Source: Ornithodoros turicata (lineage: Eukaryota; Arthropoda; Arachnida; Ixodida; Argasidae). Taken from it: a DNA stretch of 64,000 bases. The notes beneath the pieces are model-generated. The model was not told the origin of the DNA. It was given only the letters and a program-made list of their open reading frames with translations, and searched no databases. Position 1 is the stretch's first letter. Each line of letters begins with the position of its first letter. Positions 53,501-63,320 of this stretch are shown here, one piece after another. The position numbers and the translations under genes are program-made. The stretch covers positions 62,001 to 126,000 of the forward strand of contig NW_026999482.1 in assembly GCF_037126465.1 (NCBI RefSeq), in the 5' to 3' direction.

Positions 53501-56500
53501 CAAGAACGACCATACTGACACAGTATCTAAAAATCACCACTGGGTCTAAAATGAGTCGAACTGTCTGTTTGCACTTGCTTTGTCTTTGTTCCACAGACAC
53601 TTCACTCTAACGCCGAGCACGGCGGCGGTCAGTGCTGACACAATAACGTGCCCTTTGGTACACGTAATGTCACACCATCGCACCATTCCAATCCAATTAC
53701 ATACTATGAAGCGTCGTTATCTAATTAACGTGTAATCGCGATTCTGACTAATAACGAATAATTTCAATTACTTAAATGACTTAGGCCAAGGTAGGAGGCT
53801 TGGTTGAACGTTATTCCTGGTGAGATTCTGCGAACAATCCGGTGGGTCAGTTAACCTCCACGACCTGAGCTACGTGCGGGGAAAGTCAACCCAAACGAGT
53901 AATTCGTGGCTATGCTCCTCTTGTAACCGCTACTAATCTTGTCTTTCATATCGCACAAACTCATTCAAAATCCCTGAACGACTATACTGACGCTTTCCTG
54001 CCCACTTCAAGCACCGTAGCACACACACGGAAGCTTGTTTTAACCTGCCTGTTGTGCTTCATTCGCACCCGTCGCCCCTGACCCGGTTCGGGAACCGAAC
54101 CGTTTAGAAAGAACCGGTTTGAACCATTATAATTGCTTTCTGGAGCTGAACCGGAACCGAACCCTTATCGCCGAACCTAAACCCGAACCGGACCGTTAAA
54201 CGTTTCGGTTCGACTCTCTGATACATAGTACGCTGCGTGTGTCGCATAATCTCTTCCTCCATTGCTGATAATTTGCGTTTCGCCATATTTTGAGTGATTT
54301 TGACGGCAGATATAGGACGCCATTGTTGTCCAAACCGAAATCACGCACTCACGTGGTACTGCGGGGTGTGTCCTCCTCGTCGTTCACAGTTGGCTGAGCG
54401 GATTGGATGACGATGACGTAATCCCACTTTGAAGGCATATATCCAGCGGTCACAACCTGCTATTATTTTTGTCTGATAACTGCACCTACGTTGTACTGAT
54501 TATGGTTAAAAGTTGATGTGTGTAGAATAGTGAGGGATCATAAGAACGGTTTCCTGCAGAGTACTCGGAATTCTCGAAAATCATTTCATGGTCCCTTTAA
54601 GGGAGATTTAAAACGTGCTACTGCTACGAAGCTTTAACAGGGCAGAACACGTGTGAGCACGTATGAAAGAGTACACAAAAAAAGGGGGGAAAGAAAAGGA
54701 CTTGCTGGCCGATGTCAATGCTCACAATGTGAGTCGACTTGGTTATCGCTATGTTATCCTTAGCCGGTTCCTATCTGATCTGCTGGGCTCCTCCGTAAAT
54801 TACCCTCAAGCTGACCGTGAAGACTCAGCACCGTACCATAGTTTTAAAATAGCTGCGTTTCTGCGCTCCTCGTACATACCTGTGTTATCTAGGTTGCCGT
54901 TGCGCAGCCTTCTTATCTCGCTCTGCAGTTCGACCTCCCTTCCGCGATGACTCTTCTTCATGGACCGTATTCTGAAAAGTAAAAAAAGTTCTGAAAGTAA
55001 AAAGTCTGTAGCAGTTCCACCAAGTCCAGGGAATTCAGGTGACCTGAAGGGGTGCAGAACGGCCAGGACAACAGGATGTCACCTGGCTCAGGGACAGGAG
55101 AAATTTACTGAAGTCAAAGGGCCCCCTACGGCATTTCATCTGACATAGTGAGAGACCACGGGCGCTCCGAGAGAAGACAATTGGGGGGGAGTATGGTTCT
55201 CCCCCTTCCTGGAGCTTCAAGGTCACCTGTGACTAGGGTTGCCACCACGCCAGCATTATACCAGCAGGGCCGGTTATTTGCTCGCTCTGACGGTTGCCGG
55301 TAGGAAGGCGACACCGGCAGCCTTCTGCCGGTATTTGTGGCTCAATACCTTTCGTATTCTTCAAAGGGTAGTAGAAGTCAAAGTAAAGGGTTCAATACCT
55401 TTCATAGGGGCTTTCGCTGGGTTTCCCCTTCAACATTCCACTACAGCGTGAATAAATCTGGACCACAGACCCAACTCTGCAGTCACCAGTCTTTTTCTTA
55501 GCTATTCATGTATTATTATCATTGTTATTCACTAAGTCTTGTGTTCGGAGTGGACAAGATCTGTGGTTGTGCAAAGCTGTTGGTGGTTGTGTCGACTGTC
55601 AGATAGAACTAGGCTGTATAAAACCATCAAGAGATCTTCGCCTACAAAGAAGGGTTTGTCTGCGTCGATGCGTTCTTCAAAGTAAGTGGCAGTCCAATCC
55701 GGTTGCTCCAATACGATCCAGTTCATGCCTGTTTATAGCAATTTCTAACATCAATGATCCAGCTACACACAGGATGCGTTTCCTCGTATTATCTTGAGCA
55801 CGCTCGCTCTTCCTTTCTCTCTCTCTCCGTGCTCATCCTCCCCTCACCCACTTTCCCTTTCCCACAAGCCTTTCATGCTTTCCCTCTATTCCACCTCCTC
55901 TCCCTCAGCCAGTATTTTTCACTTCCAAAGGTGGCAACCCTACCTGTGACATTTGTGCACTCTGTCTGCGTCACAACTATAGCACTTACCTGAGTGACTT
56001 AGCTACAGTTAATTTTCCAGTCACTCTTACCAAAAGTAGTAACATAACTTGCTACAACTTAATTTTGCAGGCAAGTAACTATATTGTTACTGTGACTTGC
56101 TATTTACAGTCACAAGCTACTTGTAACTCGTACTACCCAGGACAGACAACAACCCATATCATGAGCTTCCATGGCCTACTATGTAAGAGCATTACTTCCA
56201 TAATAGAAGGAACGGGAATTCAATCGGCACCGGCCATTACGATACCCACTGGAAGGAATGCAACACACAAACGCAGCAGCAACGACGACTTACTGTTCAT
56301 CAAGCTGCGCAATTCTGTACATGAACTTGGCAGGTTCATTCACTCCAGTTTCTTCTGTTTGGATACCTCTTTCCGAACGTGATGATTCCTGCAAGTATAT
56401 ATATAACGTATTTACCATGACATACTACTCTAATATCTCTCACCGTTACTACTGCAATTCGGGGATGCAGAGGAGGATTCTGAGCCAAACTGCGCAGTTC

Positions 56501-59500
56501 ATTAATCTGTACGGACAGCATGGCTGGCAGAAGGTTTCCACGTTCCTCGGGTGAGTGTCTGGCGTCCTTGTTGACAGGGTGGCGACCCTTGCCGGTCGAG
56601 CCAGCTGAGGATGGTTGACCCGCAGAGTTACCGCCCTTTTCCCCTAGCTTCCGTCGGAACCTCTCCACGTGTACGGCGTAGCGCGCATTCGAGGCATCGA
56701 GGTCGTCAGTATTTGACAACGTAATGGACGAGTCGGAATCGCTTTCTGAACTTGGGTTCTTGGAGACAGGTTCTTTAAGCGAGGCTTTCGTACGAATCCT
56801 CGGCACGGCTGTCGCTGCGACCGTAGAAGACGGCGTTGTCCTAGCGACTTCCGTAGTGGCAACCCCGTCTTCGATTTCTTTCGCGTCGTCACATGCTATC
56901 GCGTCCGTTACAACACCTTTATCGTTTGAGCCTGGCACGATGCGCGCGGTCACCGAAGCGTCAGCCGTCGCGATACGTGTCGTTTCAGAAGCCGCGTCTC
57001 TCGCTCGAGCTCTTGGAACATCAACGGTGTCTGTCAAAGTGGACGCGTCGCAAGTGGCCGGTTCAACGCGGGCTGTCAGAGCACGGTCGACGGTTTCCGC
57101 CGCTTCCGTCTGGGTCGCGACGCGACATTGTACAGCATCGACCCCGTCCGTCAAGGTTGCCTGGCTGCGAGTGGCTGGTCTAAGAGACGCTGTCACTGCA
57201 CAATCGGAAGTCTTCGCCGCTTCTGTTTCCGTTACCGCGTCTCTCACCTCTACTTGTGGAATGGCGACCGCGTTTTCCGTACCTACCGAAACATCAACTT
57301 TTTGCAAAGTTTCGCCAGCAACCATTTTACAACAGCTGCACACACGCAAGTCAACGCCGACAGAGAACTCTGCGGTGGCTGCCCTGTCGGTCTGGGTTGC
57401 CACAGTTCTCGTCTCCGTCCGATGGCATGCGAGGTCCTCTGTACCGACAGCAGCGTCCACCCCAACGACGTCGACACTTTCAACGTGGCACGACGGTTGA
57501 CATTGCCCTTCGTTAGCGCCGCGGAACGCAGGAGATGTCATGGTCGAAACGTCGGCAAAGTCTTTGCGCTCTTTCTCTACAGCAGAGCAGGAATCCGTGC
57601 AAACAGCTGCGTCAACGGTTTCCGCTCGAACTGCAGCTGTCTTTTCCGGCAAGCACACTGTGTCAGAATACTTCAATGTTTCAGTGGTTGTGTCATTTTC
57701 TTGCTCCAAGTCAATGCCTACTGAGCCACAGGATGTCCTTGTAATGTCACGTGTTCTCGTAACATCACGTGCAATGTTGGAAGGTACGGCAAAGATAGGA
57801 GAGGCACCGTTGTCAGAGTGATGTCCATAACTGTCTGTTTTACGGCGTTTCCGTGATGTCTGCGTACACAATGCAGAAGGCATGTTGAGTATAAATGGCA
57901 ATAGCACATATTTCACAATACAGTGTGCAACCATTTTGTGTTGTACACATTAATTCAAAGCACAATCGCCAACTGTTTATGCAGGCTCGTAGAGAAGACA
58001 TAGTGAAAGGCAAAGATGTCGAGTTCTACAAAATATATATGCATTTTGCGCTTAATACGAACTATAATTGATATGATCAAACCCAGCTTTTATCAGTTTC
58101 ATTTACCCGGACCCCACTGTCAAGAAGTGCGAAGACAGGTCCATGCTCAATACATTCATTCATGGGCTTGTTTGGGTTGTGGGATACCAACAAAAAATAA
58201 AGAAAATAAAAAATCCTAATGCTGAGTACTCCACACTGCTGAGCACAGATGCTCAGCATCATGTGCTCATATAGATAAGCACGTACTTCTTAATTTGTTT
58301 TCCCAAAATGAATTTGCTTTTATCCACCTGGTATTGCCCAGTTTTAAAGAAATTGGCCGGTTTAACTTGAGATAAGACTACTTTTGCCCCCCCACCCCCC
58401 ATCTCCAAGATATAAAACCAAAAGCACCAGAGAGGGGCGTCGTAGGACTTCATAGGATTCCAGTTTTTACTGCCACGGACTCATTCCTAGGACTACTTAC
58501 TACTAGGACTACTCCGAGGACTACCGTAATTTCATGCGTATTAGCCGCGGCTTATGCGCAATATTCTTTTCTCAGGAGCGCTCTGCGGCTTATCCACTGG
58601 TGCGGCTTATCTGATGACTATTTTCCCCATACGCCAGTTTTAACGAAAGGGCCGACAGTGTCTCTGTAACAGCACTGCCCTGCCAATGCACGAAAAAAGT
58701 GTGTAACAGGCATGGGTCCACATTCGAGCAGATTGATCTTCCTGGTGCATTCCCCAGAGCAGCTTTAACGAAAGTGGTGACAGTGATCCACGTCTTCTGG
58801 AAGACCACTGATCCATCAATCCACGAAAAACACCCAACAAGGGTACAATCCGATCTTGGTAGAACTCTAGAGCTGACCTCCTTTATTGCACACTATGCCG
58901 ACCCCAGAGTATGGGCCACAGGGTTTATGGCCTTCTCTATGGTCTCCTTTGTCGCACAAATCAGTCGTCTCGTATTGCCCGCGGCTTACTCTGCCAGAAA
59001 ATTTCCAAAACGTCACTAAAAACGCATCCTGCGGCTTATCTGCGGTGCGGCTTATACGCGTAAAATTACGGTACTCATTCCATTTCACCACATTGCCGCC
59101 AGCAGTCGGGTGCAGCATCCCCCCCCCCAATCCCCACCAATCATCATTCAAATAACGTTTTTAACACAAGGACTTAATTGCTTGATTACATATCACCAAG
59201 GGGCTCTTTTTTTTGTGTGTGCTTGAGTGCTCCCACATGCTACCATGAAGCCCCCTCCAACCGAAAGGATTTGTGCAAAAGTTTATAAAACTTCACGAAA
59301 ACTTTGAGGCGTGCAAGCATTAAAATTACAAATGCAGATTTGCTAAACGTGGTTTCAATACCAATATCAGCCATGTCGAACACACTGCCAACAAAACCCT
59401 GGTGTCGGCAGATCTCGAAAGGCGCACATTTTCGATGTAAACAATCATCTTTAGGTGCCGACTTAAAGGGACCATGAAATGATATTTGACAAGCCCACGA

Positions 59501-62500
59501 TAATTTTTAATTAGTTCCCCTGTACTAAAGCATTCACTCTCTGAAATATGAAGTTGAAAATCATACAAATAGCGAAAATTATCCTATATTTACCACAGGC
59601 GTGAACGGCAGCTGCTACGGCCCGCCTCTGAGGCGAACAGGCCGTGACATCATACACAGAACATGTTGCCGATTCGCGGACGGGCTTTTGCGAGCAAAGT
59701 GCAAATTTTTCAAACAAGCTTGCATACTTTGTCATTAAATTTGTTTTAATTTGACTTGGAGACAAGAATGTAACTGACCGTTGATACAGAATCCTATGAG
59801 AAATGTAATATAGCCGTTGACTGTCAGCATGGTTACCGGAGCACGTTTTCGTCTTTGAACTACTTCTTCATCAGAACATACCTTTGTCGGCGACATTTTA
59901 CGAGCTGCTGCGTACCGAACGATCCATAGACGCTATACGTGTCGCATAACCTCTTCCTCAATTGCTGATAATTTGCCTTTCGCCATATTTCAAGTGATTT
60001 CGACGGGAGATATACGACGTCGTTATTGTCCAAACCGAAACCATGCATCCAAGTGGTCCGGTGGGGTGTGTCCTCCTCGTCGTTCACAGTTGGCTGAGAG
60101 GATTGGATGGCGATGACGTAAGCCCACTTCGAAGGCATATATCCAGCGGTCACGCCCTGCTATTTTTGTCTGATAACTGCGCCCCCGTTGTACTGAATAC
60201 GGTTAAAAGTCGATGTGTGTACGATAGTGATGGATCATGAGAACGGTTTCCTGCAGAATACTGGGAATTCTCGAAAATCATTTCATGGTTCCTTTAAAGG
60301 GGTAGAGAGGATCACCCAAAATATTTTGAGCGTAAGACGTCTGAAAGTATATGCGCCAATTTGCCAAACAGCACAAAAGGTTTTGAAGCATGTAGCTTTT
60401 TCACAGGAAAAAAAAATGTACACAAACACAGCCGCACTCGTTCACTCTCAACTCGCCTCACGGGGTGCCATAAGGAGGAAAAGGACGACTTATGACGTCG
60501 TAACTTCTGGGCAATTGGTAGAGGTCAGCACCTGTCTTTCTCTTTTTGTGCATGAGCACTTCCGTCTTTTGCTAGTCTGTAACCCGGCTCCCTCCGGGGC
60601 CGTGGTGCCCTTGTGGCCCTTGCCGTGCCCTTGTGGAGCCAAGGTGACCTTGGGCATGGAGAATTTCATTGTCACGCAAGAGTTTCCCCGTGTGCAATGC
60701 TTCTTCAGAGCCCTGACTAGCAGACGACACTCTGAACCAATCAGCGAGCCCGGACCTTGTAGCGTCAGCGCAAGGTCACAGGCTGGCACTTTATTCAATT
60801 TCTGCGATAAGTACGGCTCTGTGGGGTGAATTGCTTTTCCCTGTGCTTTGTACTGGCCTACTTAACCATTTTGTAGAAAGAAAACCGGGTGTTAAAAATG
60901 ACTTCTGTGCTACTTTCAGGAAGGAGACACCATTAGGGCACCTTCCACCTCTCGGAGGCAACCGCAGGGATGCCACTCATTTGACGCTCACACGACAGGG
61001 ACATGTTAGACACTCACGTTGCAGCACAGGCGCTCCAGTGTCGTCATTTCTCGCAGCTCGCAAAGTTCCTTTGATAGGATAGCCACCTCCCTTTCTAGGC
61101 TCTCAATCCTGAATCAAATATAGTACATAACAAAACATATACAATACAACAATGTATGTACAATATTAACGGTCGGCATTTCGACAGTAGCACTGTCTTC
61201 GTCAGGACATGCAGGACTGTCTTCATCCTGACGAAGTCAGTGCTACTGTCGAAACGTCGACTGTTAAATGTTTCATAGTATATATTATAATACTTGTCTT
61301 ACATTACCCACTAAATAAACTAGTTTTTGTTAAGTCTCCTATAATCCGTCGTCCACATATTATTTTATTTTTATACGCAACAGCGACTGTAATCCTCATT
61401 TCGCGTACAGCTCACGTCAGAGTTAACTTGAACGCCATCCCGACCTGCCGACCCTGGTGGTGTTTAGCAGAAGTAACAGCAGAGGGCATTTTGGCCATCT
61501 GTTCACGGTTCAACGGGGCGAATCTCGTTACGAGGGCGTTTTTCTCTGCTGCACTCTGCCAGGGTGGCTCTCTCCCCGCTCCGCAGGCTCGAGCGGAGTT
61601 CAAGTTAAGATTGACGCAAGCTGTACTACTCTAACAAACACATCAGTGTTTACCACAGGTACTGAAAACTACAACCACATCCACTCTAGGTGAACACTTC
61701 ATTTTTCTTTTTTTTTTTAGGAGAGCAAAGTTCTGTTTTCAGGATAACATGGCCACTTACTTTTCATGGCAGGAAGTGCTCTGACAGACCTGAAAGCGAA
61801 GAGCTCTGTTACGGAAAGTTTCGAAACTACATGTTCAATTCTGTTCAGGTGGGGTTTACAATACACTGTACAGTGATAGAACTGAAAAGAAGCTTCCTGT
61901 AGCAGCTCTCGCAGCTGGAAAAATCTGCTTCTGTACGAACAGTAAATACAGTCCCGTAAAATTTGCGCTCCATGAGGCAGGGTCCACCAACTCCTAGCTT
62001 CTCCGCATGTGGTGTAAGTGCTGGTCTACTGCACTTACACAAGTCTACAGTCATGTTCAACTTAAGGAGAAGAAATCTAGTCTGCCAGCTCTTAAAACAT
62101 GACTGCACTGCAGGTAGGATGGCTGGAAACAGAGAGGTCACTCTCCCTCCTCTGCAAGATAATGTAATCAGTCGCACTTACTCTGCTTCCGTATTGGCTG
62201 TTAAGACTGGCCACATGACACTACACGAGCCCTCCCCCATGGTGGCACTGCAGTATCTCTCCTGGCACACTATTGTACATCCTTATGTCCAAATGCATAC
62301 ATAGATGACTGTCTCGATTTCTTTTCTTTCTTATGTTGAACATGACTGTAGGCTGGTTCCAATCCTAGGCAGACCCCCCAAAATTCAACATCGGATTCCT
62401 TCAAATGACGGAGGAGGGGGGGGGGGGGGGGCACAAGAAAGGAACGATGAATACACGCTTCATATCATGTGAAATGTTCACACTCACACTTCCCACTTCA

Positions 62501-63320
62501 CTCCCAACCACATTCTTCTTCCCAAAATGCAGCACCCTCGGAACTGCCCAGTGCGTTTGATACTGAAGGAAGGTGCGTGTGCACACTTCCGTAGGAACAT
62601 TGTTCCATGCTGCTCTGATCCACGCTCGGCGAAATGGCGTCGCGGAAAGCACACGCGTCATAAGCCACGCTCTTTTATGCGATGCACGTAAACAGTGGCG
62701 AGACGGCGTTCTGGCGGACCAGCATCATTGGATCTAAAGCAGACCCATAGTTTCGTGCCCCAAATTCAAGAAAAAAAGGCATGCCGGGTAAGATTCGGGT
62801 ATCACATGCACCTAAAGGACTGAGTAGTTGCTATGCTGCAAGAGTGTCACAGACAGACAAACTGACAAGGATGCTGCTGCATTTGTTATACATGGTCGTA
62901 CCCGTCACACGGACATTCGAAAGGCCTTTGAGCCCACTGTCCATCGGCTCAACTGCGAATTGTGCGCTGCACACAGTTTCCAAAGACCTTCGGTCAAACT
63001 ATCGAATGGGTCAACGGAAAGCTCGAGGGTCCCAAAGGCCATTGAGACGCAGACGTCAATACTCTCAAAAAATACTCAATAAACAAAACACAATGTGGCC
63101 AGAGGATGCGCCGCAGCATCGCTTGATGGCGAAACACGACGACTTTCAGCTACCGTCGAAAACTGCGAGGACTGGCACTAACCATGAATCGAAGAGGGAA
63201 AAAAAAATGAAACCAACGGTACCTGAGGACAAGGAGATGAAGAAAGCTCCAAACTGGCCTCCGCGTTCTTCCACTTTTCTTCTTCACTCAGGTGCCTCTC
63301 AAAGTCTGCCTTATCGATGC
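47414..63320 (-). CDS. TQT-repeat coiled-coil protein, partial multi-exon gene
   Basis: Candidate exons in transcript order: 63223-63320, 61018-61108, 56444-57859, 54880-54971, 50504-50800 and tentatively 47414-47547. Phases match across 61018/56444 and across 50504/47414. They do not match across the other three gaps, so short exons are missing, and both ends are unmapped. The protein has charged leucine-heptad segments in the small exons and a central region of about 470 residues with repeated TQT, TLTD, VGTE and ATQTE motifs. VATQTD-type motifs are known ligands of dynein light chain LC8, and coiled coil plus several such motifs is typical of LC8-dimerised scaffolds. I do not recognise the family; the function is inference. 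Introns carry many transposons. Confidence 0.6.
48011..48829 (+). mobile_element. Pogo/Tigger derivative, 819 bp
   Basis: Perfect 24-bp inverted repeats (start CAGTCGCCGACCGTTAATTC), TA duplication at 48009-48010 and 48830-48831. Contains a single intact ORF that stops inside the right inverted repeat. The catalytic DDE domain is deleted. Confidence 0.92.
48385..48816 (+). CDS. Pogo-type DNA-binding domain protein, no catalytic domain
   Basis: 143 codons, intact. Residues 1-68 are Ser/Asp/Thr-rich and disordered-looking. About residues 69-113 (LTLEQKVKAIRMVHGGRKQ onward to LSSIMKQKAKI) form the CENP-B-N / pipsqueak helix-turn-helix of pogo-family transposases. The reading frame then runs into the right inverted repeat and stops at 48814. 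Full transposases continue for about 350 more residues. It could act as a competitor for the inverted repeats or be simply an untranslated relic; expression is unknown. Confidence 0.7.
   Translation: MEMSSSPSTDSDDNAISGILDISDVDGTPSETRGNVEPAAIASTSSEPSTSSAPETGTATRKRGKYSGLTLEQKVKAIRMVHGGRKQIDVANELKISRQTLSSIMKQKAKILAASATINASVRVDFYDELLIRTNPVTIRSPN
49475..49965. mobile_element. Foldback MITE
   Basis: Arms TTGCCAAGTAAAGGTCACTT...CCACCAATGTGAAG and the rough complement TTTCACATTGGTGGGATGAA...ACTCGGCA. The middle has GATGGGATA repeats (49837-49885). Confidence 0.7.
50285..50490. repeat. GTAACTT-word fragment
   Basis: Words such as AGGTAACTTGTTAGTGTAAC and AAAGTAACTCAAGC resemble the interior of the hAT element at 25387-26684. 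Similar fragments are at 4890-4985 and 55985-56125. Confidence 0.5.
50504..50800 (-). CDS. TQT gene, candidate exon e (coiled coil)
   Basis: Acceptor CTACTTCCACAG, 297 nt, donor CGAAG|GTAGTA. It encodes a CSSCRRAKYEKARK stretch, then SREEALIMEAAKALSG and a C-terminal heptad region (IERLRAQLNHQTMRTKKLE). Coding-like, with no similarity to the surrounding repeats. Confidence 0.6.
52413..53233. mobile_element. TTAA-type element nested in the hAT
   Basis: Ends TTAAAGGTACTGTAAAGC / GCTTTACAGTGCCTTTAA, consistent with TTAA target duplication. No clear ORF. Confidence 0.72.
53227..53392. repeat. Short foldback repeat
   Basis: AGTTCACCTCCTCACCAACT and its complement (GGTTGGTCAGGAGGTGAAGT) flank about 90 bp. 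Abuts the preceding element. Confidence 0.6.
54880..54971 (-). CDS. TQT gene, candidate exon d (coiled coil)
   Basis: Acceptor CTTTTCAG, 92 nt reading MKKSHRGREVELQSEIRRLR, then ACAG|GTATGT. Phase 2 in, phase 1 out. It is coiled-coil-like. The neighbouring exons found do not match its phases, so intermediate exons remain to be found. Confidence 0.6.
55235..55946. mobile_element. GTAGGGTTGCCACC element, longer copy
   Basis: Same ends as the 18.2 kb copy plus about 250 bp of extra interior. On the - strand the interior (55532-55726) is open for 64 codons (PDWTATYFEERIDADK), possibly a transposase fragment that the shorter copies have lost. Confidence 0.72.
56444..57859 (-). CDS. TQT gene, long repeat exon
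   Basis: A 1416-nt open exon (472 codons), acceptor GTGTACGCAG, donor ACG|GTGAGA. It starts with a basic patch (SRKRRKTDS). The centre is built of repeats of about 40 residues, each with a VATQTE/D- or VTETE-like start, an A-x-T-A-x-V-x-P-A-T middle and a TLTD-like end; three are clear and more are degenerate. Then come an acidic SSESDSDSS tract and a short helix near the end. Such a long open stretch in otherwise stop-rich DNA argues for coding. An upstream in-frame ATG at about 57883 offers an alternative start within the same ORF. Confidence 0.72.
58522..59073. mobile_element. GCCGC-type MITE, copy 3
   Basis: Ends TACCGTAATTTCATGCGTAT and CGCGTAAAATTACGGTA. Nearly collinear with copy 2 throughout; lies between the exon at 57859 and exon b of the TQT gene. 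Confidence 0.82.
59467..60293. mobile_element. TTAA-type MITE, uninterrupted copy
   Basis: TTAA at 59463-59466 and 60294-60297. Ends AGGGACCATGAAATGATAT / TTTCATGGTTCCT. Collinear with 51062-54596 minus its insertion. Confidence 0.9.
60298..60920. mobile_element. TTAA-type MITE abutting the previous one
   Basis: Starts AGGGGTAGAGAGGATCACCC immediately after the shared TTAA at 60294-60297. Homologous to 25498-26146 up to AAAATGACTTCTGTGCTAC. The right end is decayed. Confidence 0.72.
61018..61108 (-). CDS. TQT gene, candidate exon b (coiled coil)
   Basis: Acceptor TTTGATTCAG, then 91 nt reading IESLEREVAILSKELCELRE, a clear leucine heptad pattern, then AAC|GTGAGT, a near-consensus donor. Phase 2 in, phase 0 out, matching the start of the long exon at 57859. 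Confidence 0.65.
61173..61205 (-). ncRNA. Hammerhead-like core, - copy
   Basis: On the - strand: CTGACGA, A, GACAGT-GCT-ACTGTC (perfect 6-bp stem), GAAA, TGCC. Confidence 0.5.
61228..61260 (+). ncRNA. Hammerhead-like core, + copy
   Basis: CTGACGA (61228-61234), A, GTCAGT-GCT-ACTGTC with one mismatch in the stem, GAAA (61251-61254), CGTC. Confidence 0.45.
61301..63222. other. Intron of TQT gene, mostly unassigned
   Basis: Contains the possible pogo remnant (62460-62661) and a 17-G run at about 62415-62431. One or more small exons with total length 2 mod 3 should lie here, but I could not identify them. Confidence 0.4.
62460..62661 (-). pseudogene. Possible pogo/Tigger transposase remnant
   Basis: A - strand ORF reads FRRAWIRAAWNNVPTEVCTR, resembling the R-A-W-x-x-V-x-x-x-x-x-x-x-C-F helix after the DDE domain of Tigger/jerky transposases. 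It decays afterwards. The similarity is short, so confidence is limited. Confidence 0.4.
63223..63320 (-). CDS. TQT gene, candidate exon a
   Basis: On the - strand a pyrimidine-rich acceptor (TTTCTCATTCAG) precedes 98 nt reading GIDKADFERHLSEEEKWK, a strongly charged helical segment, ending CCTCAG|GTACCG. Phase 1 in, phase 0 out. It does not join the next found exon in frame, so at least one small exon is missing between them. Confidence 0.55.

Larger units (their letters stand above)
51524..54220. mobile_element. hAT-type element, 2.7 kb, non-coding
   Basis: Ends CAGAGAGTCGAACCG / CGGTTCGACTCTCTG with exact 8-bp duplications ATACATAG (51516-51523, 54221-54228). No transposase ORF. Holds nested elements at about 52413-53233 and 53227-53392. 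Confidence 0.92.
51062..54596. mobile_element. TTAA-type MITE split by a hAT element
   Basis: Flanked by TTAA at 51058-51061 and 54597-54600. Ends AGGGACCATGAAAGGATAT / AATCATTTCATGGTCCCT. Removing the hAT and one duplicate leaves about 830 bp collinear with the uninterrupted copy at 59467-60293. Confidence 0.9.
61145..61300. repeat. Inverted pair of hammerhead-bearing termini
   Basis: Two inverted copies of a CTGACGA-hairpin-GAAA module, at 61205-61179 (-) and 61228-61254 (+), flanked by ACGGTCGGCATTTCG and CGAAACGTCGAC. Arms are short compared with the 32.9 kb palindrome. Confidence 0.75.

Noticed and set aside
56724..57500. 258-codon + strand ORF over the TQT repeat exon
   Set aside because: Antisense shadow. 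The - frame is longer, has splice signals matching a neighbouring exon in phase, and has organised repeats.
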